From positions 132,707,626-132,771,625 of the forward strand of contig OZ005655.1 of the NCBI GenBank assembly GCA_963930645.1: a stretch of 64,000 bases of DNA, in the 5' to 3' direction. Numbering within the stretch: position 1 is the stretch's first letter; every line of letters starts with the position of its first letter. This DNA is from Salticus scenicus (Eukaryota; Arthropoda; Arachnida; Araneae; Salticidae). Shown here piece by piece: positions 1 to 11,135 of the stretch. The notes below the pieces were generated by a model. That model made no database searches. It saw only the letters and a list, made by a program, of their open reading frames with translations, and had not been told where the DNA came from. The position numbers and the translations under genes are program-made.

Positions 1-1010
1 CTATGTCATAGTGCAACATCCCAAATTTATCATTAATTTTACGTTTAATATTTTTATTTCTGTAAAATATAATTCAAACGCTCTTTCTTTTGTACTCACT
101 GACATGACTTCTTTAAATTTAGGTTTTTTGAATTATGGTTGTACTTTAAATATTCATAAACCTGGATTAAATATATAATAAGAATTGGAAAATTCTCTCA
201 AATATTTTTGCTTGTTACCTAATTCTTTAAGCTGCGAGCCATTTTTGGTTCACAAAACAATGCTAACATACGTAAGTATCTATCACATTTGATTTACTTT
301 CCATTGAATTATTTTTCATAATTTAATATAAATCAAAGTATTTCAATGATGTACAGATAAGCGCAATTAATTCAAGGTTCCTATTAGATTAGAGGGTGGG
401 ATTGCAAGAATCTTTGAATATTTTGGGAAGTCTCACTCAAAAATATATCATAAAGAGGATTTCCCCCTAATTTTTTCGCATTGCTGTGTGAGTATTTCAT
501 CAATTTTTTAGTTCAGTTGGGTAATATATTAATTCCTTTGAAGCCTGTATTGATCTTTTTTTTAAACTTCTATAAAATTTCTTGATTAAAAAAAGAAAAA
601 AAAAGGAAATATTATGTAATTATTTCAAAATACTTCTTAATTATAAATATCTGTTAAGAGGATATATGAAGTGTGTATTATAACAACAGACAACTACAAC
701 TACGAAGTGTGAAGGCTAAAAATTGCAATGATTATACCTTAAATAATTTAGGTTATTCCAGCTACTGCACTTATTGAGTGCTCAAAATAAAATTGAAAAT
801 ATATTTTAAAACAAATTAAGTAATAACATGAGCAATTCCTTCTGCGTTTGTTATGAAAATTTAGATCCTAAATATTGAAGAAGTACCTCTCCTTAGCCAA
901 AAAAAGGGAAAGAAAATTAACATTTCACTTTTTTTTAGTTGTTTAATTTGCAATTAAAATTCTCTAAAAAGAAATACGCTCACGTAATTATAACAAAGAA
1001 CGCGGGGAGG
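1..1010. other. AT-rich DNA without recognisable gene
   Basis: No reading frame of convincing coding character and no recognisable repeat end. Several poly-A/poly-T tracts. I see nothing functional in it. Confidence 0.6.
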
Positions 1011-1469
1011 TAAATTCCACATTTTGTTCTCGAAAGCTAAACACGGTGGAACATACATTTCTTTTTTGTTTAAATGAAAAATAAATAAATAATAGGAAAT
1101 CCGAATTAAAAAAAAAAAAAAAAGAAAAGAAAAACATAATTTAGAGAATTATTTATATTCTTAATAGATAGACAGTGGGGAACGGATGCGAATTGTAACC
1201 GTATCAGAAATGTTTTTTTTTTTTTTTCTTCTTCTTTTTTTTATTAATTTATTTTCTTAAGAATAATAGTTTGATTTTAAATCGTGCAAACGTAATTTCA
1301 ATCTGTAATAATAAAAATTAAAAATTTTTTCGGAATATACATTAAGATTTATTATTATTTTTTTATTATTCGGACTTTCTAGTATTTATTTAAATTTTTT
1401 TTTCATTTAAACAAAAAAGAAATATTTGTTCCACCGTGTTTAGCTTTCGAGAACAAAATGTGGAATTTA
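1011..1469. mobile_element. Foldback MITE with ~75-bp terminal inverted repeats
   Basis: The left end TAAATTCCACATTTTGTTCT recurs as its reverse complement at 1450-1469. The arms stay near-identical for about 75 bp (1011-1085 against 1395-1469), including the core AGCTAAACACGGTGGAACA. The interior is AT-rich with no ORF. This is a non-autonomous DNA transposon of undetermined superfamily; no clear target duplication is visible. Confidence 0.75.
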
Positions 1470-2032
1470 TGACATATATTTACAACAAGCAATATTAAAT
1501 TCTCAGTCGAATAAAAAAATAAGATTAAAATCAAACAAGATTGATTTACCTTAAAATATCCAGCTTGTTCTGTTTTTCAATCTATCTATTCTAAAAATAA
1601 AAGAACAATAAAACATTAAGAAAAAATCAAAGCACATACTCGTTCAAAATCGAACTAATTTGTGCGAAGAATATGCTGTTGCCATGCCGAAAATTAAAAC
1701 TGCATTATCGTCTGCGAATTGACCCATTGAGTCACCATCCATACCAATTTCTCATTCAAACCGATCATGTACGATGACGTCACTGGCCGTGTGTAGAGTA
1801 AGGTGACCAAACGTCCTCGAATGATGAGGACAAATAGGCCTTCAATTTGAGGACGCTGTAATGATTTGTCCTCAAATTATGTTTCAAAAATTTGGTCGCT
1901 TTATCGTACAGCCAATCAAATTATTTTCTATGTTAATAGTCCATTGGATCTTTTGTGAAAAACGTATTGAAAATTAAGAAAAATTGACTACTACTATTAT
2001 CAATAATTCATATTAATTTTACAGTCACTATA
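1470..2032. other. Gene-less stretch with a possible small hairpin element
   Basis: No gene seen. At about 1798-1910 GGTGACCAAACGTCCTC is partly mirrored by the complement of GAGGACAAAT/TTTGGTCGC motifs, suggesting a small degraded MITE. The arms are short and interrupted, so support is weak. Confidence 0.35.
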
Positions 2033-2613
2033 GAGTTAGATCGTTCAAAATTGGTTTAGAGAGGTTTTCGTTACTTACAAATCAATTCCGGATATTTTCA
2101 AATTTATAAAAATATTAGGAGGGGCGGTAAGGGGGGGCTATGTGCAAAAACAAATAGAAATACAGTTAGGCCGTTCAAAATTGATACAGATAGGTTTTAG
2201 AGGCCTGCAAATCGAATGAGGATATTTTCTAAAGTCTAATGTTATTAGAAGGGCCGGGAAAGGTGGGGGGCAGAGGGGCAAAAAAAAATAGAGTTAGATA
2301 ATTCAAAATTGGTACATCGAGGTTTTCGATACCTACAAATCGATTGCGGATATTTTTGAATTTTTAAAATTATTGGGAGGGGCGGGAAGGGGGGAGTGAG
2401 CGGAGGGGCAAAAAATAAAAATAGAGATAGATCGTTCAAAACTGGTGCATAGAAGTTTTTGATACTTACAAATCGATTGCGGATATTTTCAAATTTGTAA
2501 AATCATTAGGATAAACGGGAGGGGCAGGGGGGGGGGGGAAGGGTAAAATAATAGAAATAAGAGTTAGAGCATTTTGGGAAATTTTTCCGAAGGCAGTGAG
2601 AACCCGGCGCGAA
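2033..2613. repeat. Tandem array, four ~130-bp G-rich monomers
   Basis: Monomers start with variants of GTTAGATCGTTCAAAATTGG at about 2036, 2166, 2293 and 2424 (periods about 127-131 bp). Each carries an AAATCGATTGCGGATATTTT-like block and then a G-rich run with GGGAGGGGCGGG-like sequence. The tail at 2590-2613 (CCGAAGGCAGTGAGAACCCG) resembles 50475-50495 near the 3' end of the Helitron at 48.4-50.6 kb. The array is therefore probably part of a related Helitron whose end has been lost. Confidence 0.75.
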
Positions 2614-3902
2614 ATTTTTTTCTTAGTTAGCTATTACTATTATCAATAACTCATATTAATTTTACAATCACAAGTTAAAAATTTAAAAAAAAAAAAGTAC
2701 GATTTTTAAACTTTGTTAAAAGTAATACATATTCAACCAGTAACAAAATTTAAAAAAAAAAAAAAAAAAAAACAATTTTTTTTCTAAGTTTTTTTTTTTT
2801 GTTTGTTTTTTTGTTTGTTAAAATTAAAAAAAATCGATAACTTTGTTTTAAATTATCACAGATTTATAGTTCAACCATTCGTTTTAAAGGTATTGACGAG
2901 ATCTTTCGAAAGATACCCATCTTGAAAATTCCCCCCCCCGGGGGGTACTTCCCCCCCAGTGGGGGAAACGATGCCCCCACATGCACAAAATTTTTTTCCT
3001 AGTTACGTACTACTATTATCAATAATTCATATTAATTTTACAATCACAAGTGTAAAATAACTCTTATTATGCACATTTATACGAATTTTTGTCCTATTCT
3101 GCCATGTTAAAAATTTAGATAAAATGCTATCACAGCGCCTCCTGTTGAGCTATTGATCCCCAAATATAATCAGCACCAGTTTATGTCGGGGACCAACTAA
3201 ATTCCAAGTTTGGTAAAATTTCGTTTAAAAAAAAAATAAAAATAAAAAATACGATTTTTTTTCTAAGTTTTTTTTGCTAAAAGTAAAAAAAAATCGATAA
3301 CTTTGTTTTAAATTATCACAGATTTATGGTTCAACCATTCGTTTTAAAGGTATTGACGAGATCTTTCGAATGATACCCATCTTCAAAATTTAACCCCCCC
3401 CGGGGGTGTACTTCCCCCCAGGGGGGGAACCGATGCCCCTCCATGCACAATTTTTTTTTCCTAGTTAACTACTACAATTATCAATAATTCATATTAATTT
3501 TACAATCACAAGTTTAAATTAACTCTCATTATGCTCATTTATACGGAATTTTGTCCTATGCTGCCATGTTAAAAATTTGCATAAAATGCGATCACAACGC
3601 CACCTGTTGAGCTATTGATCCCCAAATCTAATGGGCACCAGTTCATGTCAGGGTGCAACAAAATACCAAGTTTGGTTAAATTTCATTCATTGGTTCGTGA
3701 GATACAGCGTCCACAAAAAAATGATACAGACAGACAGACACACAGACAGACAGACAGACAGACACACAGACAGACATTTTTTAAAAACTATCAATTCGTG
3801 TTCAGGACATCCCAAAACGTGTAGATCCGTCAAAAAACGGAGGTCGAAAATTTTCGCGAATCCAATACTTTCTCTATATTACATATAGAAGAAAGTAAAA
3901 AT
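2614..3902 (-). mobile_element. Helentron-like non-autonomous element, copy E1 (3' truncated)
   Basis: Read on the minus strand it begins near 3902 with ACTTTCTTCTATATGTAATA, then a (TCTG)n microsatellite (3729-3776), then monomers with the GGTGGCGCTGTGAT motif and paired G and C runs (about 2930-2970 and 3395-3432). The expected 3' hairpin and CTAG end are missing; the copy stops next to the 130-bp array. It is almost identical to E11 at 60.8 kb. Short reading frames crossing the TCTG repeat are repeat-derived, not genes. Confidence 0.65.
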
Positions 3903-3917
3903 ATGCGTTTGGTGATT

Positions 3918-5737
3918 TCTTTTTACTTTCTTCTATATGTAATATAGAGAAAGTATTGGATTCGCGAAAATTTTCGAAGTCCACTTTTTGATGGATTTAC
4001 ATGTTTTGGGATATGGAGAATACGAATTCATAGTTTTTAGAAAATGTCTGTCTGTCTGTCTGTCTGTACCATTTTTTTGTGGACGCTGTATCTCAGGAAC
4101 CAATGAATGAAATTTAACCAAACTTGGTATTTAGTTGCACCCTGACATAAACTGGTGCTGATTAGATTTTGGGATCACTCGCTCAATAGGTGGCGTTGTG
4201 ATCGCATTTTATGCAAATTTTTAACATGGCAGCATAGGACAAAATTCCGTATAAATGGGCATAAAGAGAGTTATTTTACACTTGTGATTGTAAAATTAAT
4301 ATGAATTATTGATAATAGTAGTAGTTAGCTAGGAAAAAAATTTTGTGCATGGGGGGGCATCGGTTCCCCCCTGGGGGGGAAAATCCCCCCCCCGGGGAAG
4401 TAAATTTTCAAGATGGGTATCTTTCGAAAGGTCTCGTTGATAATAGTAATAGTTAACTTGGAAAAAATTTTTGTGCATGTGGGGGCATCGGTTGCCCCCC
4501 CACCGGGGGGGGGCAAAATTTCAAGATGGGTATCTTTCGAAAGATCTCGTCAATACCTTTAAAACGAATGGTTGAACGATAAATCTGTGATAATTTAAAC
4601 CAAAGTTATCGATTTTTTTTACTTTTAACAAAAAAAAACTTTTAACAAAAAAATCTTTTTTTTTTTTTTTAACGAAATTTAACCAAACTTGGTATTTAGT
4701 TGGTCCCCGACATAAACTGGTGCTGATTATGTTTGGGGATCAATAGCTCAACAGGTGGCGCTGTGATAGCATTTTATCTAAATTTTTAACATGGCAGCAT
4801 AGGACAAAAATTCGTATAAATGTGCATAATTAGAGTTGTTTTAAACTTGTGATTGTAAAATTAATATGAATTATTGATAATAGTAGTATGTAACTAGGAA
4901 AAAAATTTTCTGCATGGGGGGCATCGCTTCCCCCCCTAGGGGGGAAATACCCCCCCAGGGGGGGTAAATTTTCACATTGGGTATCTTTCGAAAGATCAGG
5001 TTGATAATAGTAGTAGTTAACTAGGAAAAAATTTTTGTGCATGTGGGGGCATCGGTTCCCCCCCCCCCCCCCACCGGGGGGGCAAAGTTTCAAGATGGGT
5101 ATCTTTCGAAAGATCTCGTCAATACCTTTAAAACGAATGGTTGAACGATAAATCTGTGATAATTTAAACCAAAGTTATCGATTTTTTTTACTTTTAACAA
5201 AAAAAAACTTTTAATAAAAAAAATCTTTTTTTTTTTTTCTAACGAAATTTAACCAAACTTGGTATTTAGTTGGTCCCCGACATAAACTGGTGCTGATTAT
5301 GTTTGGGGATCAATAGCTCAGCAGGTGGCGCTGTGATAGCATTTTATCTAAATTTTTAACATGGCAGCATAGGACAAAAATTCGTATAAATGTGCATAAT
5401 TAGAGTTGTTTTAAACTTGTGATTGTAAAATTAATATGAATTATTGATAATAGTAGTATGTAACTAGGAAAAAAATTTTCTGCATGGGGGGGCACTGGTT
5501 CGTAAAGTTTCAAGATGGGTATCTTTCGAAAGATCTTGTCAATACCTTTAAAACGAATGGTTGAACTATAAATCTGTGATAATTTAAAACAAAGTTATCG
5601 ATTTTTTTCACTTTTAACAAAAAAAAAAAAAAAAAAAAAAAAACTTTTTTTTTTTTTTTTTTTTTTAAATATTGTTACTGATTGAATACGTATAGGTGAA
5701 TATAGAAGAAAGTCTTGTGGTGGCCACAACATACTAG
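3918..5737 (+). mobile_element. Helentron-like non-autonomous element, copy E2
   Basis: It starts TCTTTTTACTTTCTTCTATA (3918), with a 5' hairpin CTTTCTTCTATAT/ATATAGAGAAAG. It ends with the subterminal inverted copy ATAGAAGAAAG, the hairpin TTGTGG-TGG-CCACAA and the terminus CATACTAG (5734-5737), followed by T. 5' TC, a 3' hairpin a few bases before CTAG, asymmetric inverted repeats, an internal microsatellite and T/T flanks match known features of Helentron/Helitron2-type rolling-circle elements. There is no Rep/helicase ORF, so it is non-autonomous. The class assignment is inference. Confidence 0.6.
4105..5690 (+). repeat. Tandem ~565-570-bp units inside E2
   Basis: Three successive units begin with AAATTTAACCAAACTTGGTA at about 4110, 4677 and 5247. 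Each contains GGTGGCGCTGTGATAGCATT, ATTGATAATAGTAGTA, a block of alternating G and C runs, and ATCTTTCGAAAGATCTCGTC, closing in poly-A/poly-T. The third is shortened in the G/C block. This accounts for the extra length of E2 compared with E3. Confidence 0.8.
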
Positions 5738-5744
5738 TTTCTTT

Positions 5745-6863
5745 TCTTTTTACTTTCTTCTATATTCAATAGAAGAAAGTATTGGATTCGTAAAAATTTT
5801 CGACCTCGGGTTTTTGATGGATTTACACGTTTTAAGAGCTGTAGAACACGATTTGACCATTTTTAGAAAATGTCTGTGTGTCTGTCTGTCAGTCTGTCTG
5901 TGTGTGAATGTGTGTGTGTCAAAATTTTGTGGAAACTGTATCTCAGGAACTACGGTACAGAATTTCATACTGGTCGGTATGTAGTTGCACCTTGACATAA
6001 ATTAGTGCTTATCAACTTTTGGTAAAAATTGTCTTACCGGTTGCGTTGCCATCGTGCTTTTTCTAAATTTTTAACACGGTGATATAGGACAAAATTTTGT
6101 ATAAATGTGCAGAAAGAGAATTATTTTTTAGTAATCATTATGAAATTTACAAGAATTATTTATAATAGAGATACTCAACTGGGAAAATTTTTTTGTATGT
6201 GTAGGAGCCTCGCCACCCCAAGTCCCACTTCGAGGGGAGTAAATTTTCAAGATGGGTATCTTTCGAAAGGTCTCGTCAATACCTTTAAAACGAATGGTTG
6301 AACTGTAAATCTGTGATAATTTAAAACAAAGTTATCGATTTTTTTTCTTTTAACGAAAAAAAAAAAATCTTAGAAAAAAAAAATCGTGTTTTTTTTTTTA
6401 ACGAAATTTAATTAAACATGGTATTTAGTTGGCCCCTGACATAAACTGGTGCTGATTAGATTTGGCGATTAATCGGTCAACAGGTGGCGCTGTGATCGTA
6501 TTTTTCTAAATTTTTAACATGGCAGTATAGGACAAAATTTCGTATAAATGTACATAATGAGAGGTATTCTTAACCTGTGATTGTAAAATTAATATGAATT
6601 GATAATAGTAGTAGTTAATTAGTAAACAAATTTTGTGCATGTGGGGGCATCGCTTCCTCCCCCCCCCGGGGGGAAAGTACACCCGACGGGGGGGGATTTT
6701 CAAGATGGGTATCTATCGAAAGGTCTCGTCAATACCTTTAAAACGAATTGTTGAACTATAAATATGTGATAATTTAAAACAAAGTTATCGATTTTTTTTG
6801 TTATTGAGTGATCTTGTATTGGAAAATATAGAAGAAAGTCTTGTGGTGGCCACAACATACTAG
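5745..6863 (+). mobile_element. Helentron-like non-autonomous element, copy E3
   Basis: Direct neighbour of E2, starting a few bases after the E2 CTAG. It begins TCTTTTTACTTTCTTCTATA with the hairpin CTTTCTTCTATA/TAGAAGAAAG, carries a TGTCTG microsatellite (about 5870-5920) and one full internal unit, and ends with GTGGTGGCCACAACATACTAG (CTAG at 6860-6863) followed by T. No real ORF. Confidence 0.6.
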
Positions 6864-7089
6864 TTTTTTTAAATATTAGGTAAATAAAGCAAAATCACAC
6901 AAATGTGAATTCATTGCATACATTCAATATAGTAATTATGAGTATTATACAATATGAAAAATTGACAATTTTGAACCCAAAATTTGAGAGTGTATACAGA
7001 TTTTTGTTAAATTTAAGAAATGGATTTGACAGTGCATTTTTTGAAATAATATTTCTAATGTTAGAATTACATTTCAACTATTTGGCTTA

Positions 7090-7126
<37 letters not shown>

Positions 7127-7600
7127 ATTAATAATACTTTTTGATAAATTTTACACGTAAAGTACACAAGGATTTTTATCCTCTAATTTTTCGATAAATA
7201 AATAAATAAATAATAATAAATGAATAAATAATACATATATATTCTTGTAAGGAAATTAATAAGTATTTTCCTGATTACATGCTTAGAAAGCGCCTCGGCT
7301 ATCCCCCCTCCTTCCTTCCACACACACACACACACACAAAAAAAAGAAGAATTACAGCGCAAACTGTAAAGAAGTACTGATACAAAAATCTTTTATTCTA
7401 AAAATAAAATTTAAATGATTAATAAAGAAACTCACACTGTGTATGATATAGATGTATCCGTCTAAATTTGCTGTTTTGTTGATAAAATATAATCAAGTAA
7501 CCTTACTTTATAATTTACGTTCAATGGCAATTTTTTAAAAAGTGTTTCATGTAAATATTAATATAAAGATTTGACTAATATTAAAAATCTTTATTTTAAT
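6864..7600. other. Gene-less stretch with microsatellites
   Basis: Poly-A at 7095-7124, (TAAA)n-like sequence at 7195-7230 and (CA)n at 7319-7337. The short overlapping frames on both strands near 6895-7096 show no coding signature. Confidence 0.55.
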
Positions 7601-8064
7601 GTTTATCAAGTTTTAGAATTTTATATGCTGTGCTGAGAAAGCGTAATGTATAAAATAGAAAAATTATTATATTATTTTAATAATAATATTTCTTATACAA
7701 ACATGCATATCTATCTATCTATCTTCAATTCATCATTACATTGATCAAACACCAGGAAGGAAAACGGGAAATAATGAACAAAGAACAACATATGGAAATT
7801 AAACCTTATACAAGGCGAAAAATGTTAAAAAGTTAACATGAATTATCTAGGAAACTTATGAAGGATGAGATCACATATAGAAAATATGATCAAAGAATAA
7901 CAGAAAAAAAAAAAGAAAGAGAGGAAGAAGAAGTAGCAGTGACCACCACGGCTTAAGACCATATAGTAACAACTAAAAAGAAAGAATGTATACATTAATT
8001 CCTAAAAAAATTAAAAAAAATATAAGCAAGAAAAAGTTAAAACTTAACGGGAAACCCATGAAAG

Positions 8065-8126
<62 letters not shown>

Positions 8127-8433
8127 TGTTCAGCAATGTACTACACAGTATTAAATATCTTATATTATATGCAGTGCAGAAAATTAAATAAGCGTAATGC
8201 ACAAAATTGAAAAATTATATACACATCTATCTATCTATCTATCTTTAATTCATCATTACAATGATAAAAAATAGGAAGGACGATGTAAATTAATGAACAA
8301 AGGACCACATATGGAAACGAAGCCTTAAGCAAGGCGAAAAATGTTTTAAAAGTTAAAAAATGAATTGTTTAGGGAACATTGGAAGAGGAAATCATGTATA
8401 GAAACTATCATAAAAAAATAATAGAAAACCAGG

Positions 8434-8466
<33 letters not shown>

Positions 8467-8900
8467 AGAAGAAGAAGAAGGAGCAGTGACCACCACGGTT
8501 TAAGATTGATGGAACGGGTTAAACAAATATTTCAGTCATCCAACTTTTCCCAAATCCTTTGTAAGACCAAAGTAGAAATTGAAATTTTATTTTTCCGACT
8601 GAGTGAAAATGATGCCTGGACCGGGAGTCGAACCCCGGATCTTTGACTTACAAGGTCAAGGCTCTACCAATTGAGCTATCCAGGCCGACAGCTGATTTTC
8701 TTCCAATCAGTTGATTGTGTGATTTTTATAAAAACAAAGTCGAAATGTAAATATATATTTCTGATTAAAAAAAAAAAAAAGCAGGGAAATATTATAACTA
8801 AACGGGAAAACTGTGAAAGATTTACATATATATAGTTTCAGCAATGTACTATATCAGTATTAAATATCCCATATCTTTCAAATAAACGTATTACAAGTCA
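7600..8900. repeat. Diverged direct duplications (~0.5-0.75 kb units)
   Basis: Two long copies align: about 7690-7975 and 8215-8510, sharing ATCTATCTATC, AATTCATCATTACA, AAGGCGAAAAATGTT and GCAGTGACCACCACGG in order. The linking segments CAGCAATGTACTA...CAGTATTAAATAT (8130 and 8840) and ACGGGAAA...GAAAGATTTA (8047 and 8800) also recur. A (TA)n tract at 8069-8123 separates units. No protein is encoded. Confidence 0.7.
8613..8685 (-). tRNA. tRNA-Thr(TGT)-like gene
   Basis: On the minus strand a 73-nt cloverleaf can be drawn: a perfect 7-bp acceptor stem (GCCTGGA/TCCAGGC), a D arm GCTC-AATTGGTA-GAGC, an anticodon stem TTGAC/GTCAA with loop CTTGTAA (anticodon TGT at 8650-8652) and T loop TTCGACT. 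A- and B-box promoter sequences are intact, and a T4 run follows 3 nt after the discriminator (complement of 8604-8611). The T stem CGGGG/CCCGG contains one G-G mismatch. The gene sits inside a repeat-rich block, so a tRNA-derived SINE head or a pseudogene is the main alternative. Confidence 0.65.
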
Positions 8901-9396
8901 CAATGAAATTAAAAAAAAATTAAACATGTAAAGATATTTTTGAGCGTTTTCATAAAAGTTATACTATCCATGCTCTCATTTCGTTTTGGTCGAAATAAGA
9001 GATTTAAATTTAATCATAAAACTTCCGCGGAATTCAAACATTTTTATGGGTAGAGTCATCTCTATTTATCTTCTGAATTTTATCTTGTTATAAGTTGTAT
9101 GCAACAATGCAAAGGAAATGCTCTTTTTAGTGTTGTCGTAAACCTATTTTCATTTTCCTATTTACGAGTAATATAAGCAATGATTTACTGTATTCTTTCA
9201 TTGGTGATTTTATAAGATGCATAAAAGTTCAATAAATTACATAAGATATACATTTTCTTAAAAATTGTACAAGTTCTTTTCATATTTATTAATTCAATTA
9301 TTTTATACAGTTAGAAAACCAAGTTAAAATTTAATACGAGGGAGACTCTAAAATGTTTAGTCAGAATAAGACGATAGGCGACAATATATATATATA
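8901..9396. other. Gene-less AT-rich stretch
   Basis: No ORF, repeat end or RNA gene recognised. Confidence 0.5.
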
Positions 9397-9986
9397 CACC
9401 CCGCGACAAAAAGGTAGATACAAAGGATTTTTTCTTTGATTTTTCATAAAATAACATTATCTAAATTGTGCTTATCATTTATTATTATCATAAAATAACA
9501 CTAATTTTTGTTTTAAGACTAATTTAGAAAAATTTTAAGACTAAAATTTTTCTAATTAAGACTACACACCGCGACAAAAGATAGGAATAAAGATTTTTTT
9601 TTTTTTTTTTTTTTTTAATATGATTATTTTTAATATGATTATTTTTAATATGAATATTTTGAATATTATTCAAATATTTAGTATGTTTTTGATTTGATAA
9701 TATTTTGTTATGATAATAAATGATCAGCACAATTTAGATAATGTTATTTTATGAAAAATTTAAAAAAGCCTTTTGTTCCTATCTTTTTGTCGCAGAGTGT
9801 AGTCTTAAATTAGAAAAATTTTAGTCTTAAAACTTTTCTAAAGTAGTCTTAAAACAAAAAAATAGTCCGGAAACAGTGTTATTTTATGATAATAATAAAT
9901 GATAAGCACAATTTAGATAATGTTATTTTACGAAAAATTAAAGAAAAAACCCTTTGTACCTTTTTTTTTGTGGCGCTGGCGGGGTG
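9397..9986. mobile_element. Outer MITE of a nested pair
   Basis: The left arm begins CACCCCGCGACAAAAAGG after TA (9395-9396). The right arm ends in the complementary ...GGCGGGGTG at 9986. The arms run inward about 115 bp, through AACATTATCTAAATTGTGCT and its complement at about 9900-9930. TIR style and a left TA suggest a Tc1/mariner-derived MITE. A second related element sits in its middle. Confidence 0.75.
9565..9799. mobile_element. Inner MITE inserted in the outer one
   Basis: Flanked by TA on both sides (9563-9564, 9800-9801). Ends are CACACCGCGACAAAAGATAG and the near-complement CTATCTTTTTGTCGCAGAGTG. The same TIR family as the outer element, so one family member jumped into another. 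AT-rich interior with poly-T; the frame across it is poly-lysine noise. Confidence 0.7.
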
Positions 9987-9988
9987 CA

Positions 9989-10199
9989 CAGTCGGTAACA
10001 AAAGTGTCCAAACACTAGCAAAAATTCCTATGTAAAAAAAAGGACACTTCATACGGTTTTGTTAAATAAATCCTTATCGAATCCTGTTCTTAGTCAGTGT
10101 AAGAACATGATTCGATAAGGATTTATTTAACAAAACCGTATGAAGTGTATTTCTTTTACACAGGAATTTTTGCTAGTGTTCGGACACTTTTTTTACCGA

Positions 10200-10202
<3 letters not shown>
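9989..10202. mobile_element. Palindromic 214-bp MITE (copy 1)
   Basis: Starts CAGTCGGTAACAAAAGTGTC and ends with near-complementary GGACACTTTTTTTACCGAGTG, followed by TA. The two halves are complementary almost to the centre (about 10095), so a transcript would fold into one long hairpin. A second copy lies at 33376-33578. Confidence 0.85.
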
Positions 10203-10237
<35 letters not shown>

Positions 10238-10374
10238 TAAGTATATAAATTAGTACTCTGTTATGCCCATGGATGATATTTTGTAGCAACAATTACAGTT
10301 TTACTTTGGTAGAATAAATTTTAAAAGAAAGCAAACTGGAGTTGACGCAGCGCTATGATTTTTTAAGATTTTAA
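10203..10374. other. TA microsatellite and short spacer
   Basis: (TA)n at 10203-10232, then unassigned sequence leading into the mariner relic. Confidence 0.6.
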
Positions 10375-11135
10375 TATGGGATTAAATAAAGAAAAAGGAC
10401 TTTGGTGTTTACAATAAGCATATAGAGACGAAGCTCCATGCCATGCTACTGTATTTAGATGGTCTACAGAATTTGCAGAAGTCGAAGTATTCCCCTAGAT
10501 GCAGAACTTACCTGAAGACATTTGTCAATTGTAGCGCCAGATATGTACCGACTATACGAAAAAAGTTAATCGAGGATAATCGCTACATTTACCGAGTGAT
10601 AAAGAAAAATCTTAACACTGAGTCAACAGATATGCATAAAATTATTCATAAAGAACTGCATATGCAAAAATTAATTTGTCGTTAGGTCCCCCACTTTTTA
10701 ACAGAACTCCGATGAGCGGAGCATGCCAGAATATACAAAGAAATCCTAAAATTATATAATGGCAGTGAACAGAGTTTTATTTCTAAAATTATATTTAGTA
10801 AGGGAACGTAAATACTGTTTCGTGACGTTTCAAGCCGCTAAGAAAATAAAGTATGGGTATCCAAACCAACAATGATAAAATGACAACGAGCAATGAAAAG
10901 CAATGCATGCTATTCTCTTCTGAAGTACAGGATTGGTCAAAACTATCAAACTGGAGGTATAGAAAATTGTTGCAGCTAAATGTCATTAAGTGTATTTCAG
11001 AAATATTTGAAGAAGTGGATGTAAGACTGACTCACGCTTGACATGATAATGCAATTTCTCATATGACAGGACCAACAGTCGAATTTTTGAACAGAAACAT
11101 CAAATTGATACAACATCCATTCTTTTCCTCAGATG
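10375..11135 (+). pseudogene. Degenerate mariner-family transposase
   Basis: Frame-shifting translation on the plus strand gives blocks in the order expected for mariner transposases of the SETMAR type: HTH-region residues HATVFRW (about 10440-10465), the linker block IIHKELHMQKL with YRVIKK upstream, then VPHFLTE after a TAG replacing Trp, and near the C-terminus EIFEEVDV and HDN...TVEFLNR (about 11000-11095), where HDN holds the second catalytic Asp. Several stops and frameshifts occur, and no complete frame exceeds 80 codons. The canonical SPDL/DF end is missing. A dead fragment; recognition rests on family motifs. Confidence 0.75.

Noticed and set aside
3615..3888. ORFs with DRQTDRQT-type repeats (also 4121-3933, 5715-5998, 17315-17591, 61049-60792)
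   Set aside because: They are translations of the TCTG microsatellite and flanking Helentron-like sequence, occurring in both strands of every copy; not genes.
8069..8123. TATA-box promoters in long TA runs (also 17977-18028, 58565-58604)
   Set aside because: Simple microsatellites, not followed by any gene.
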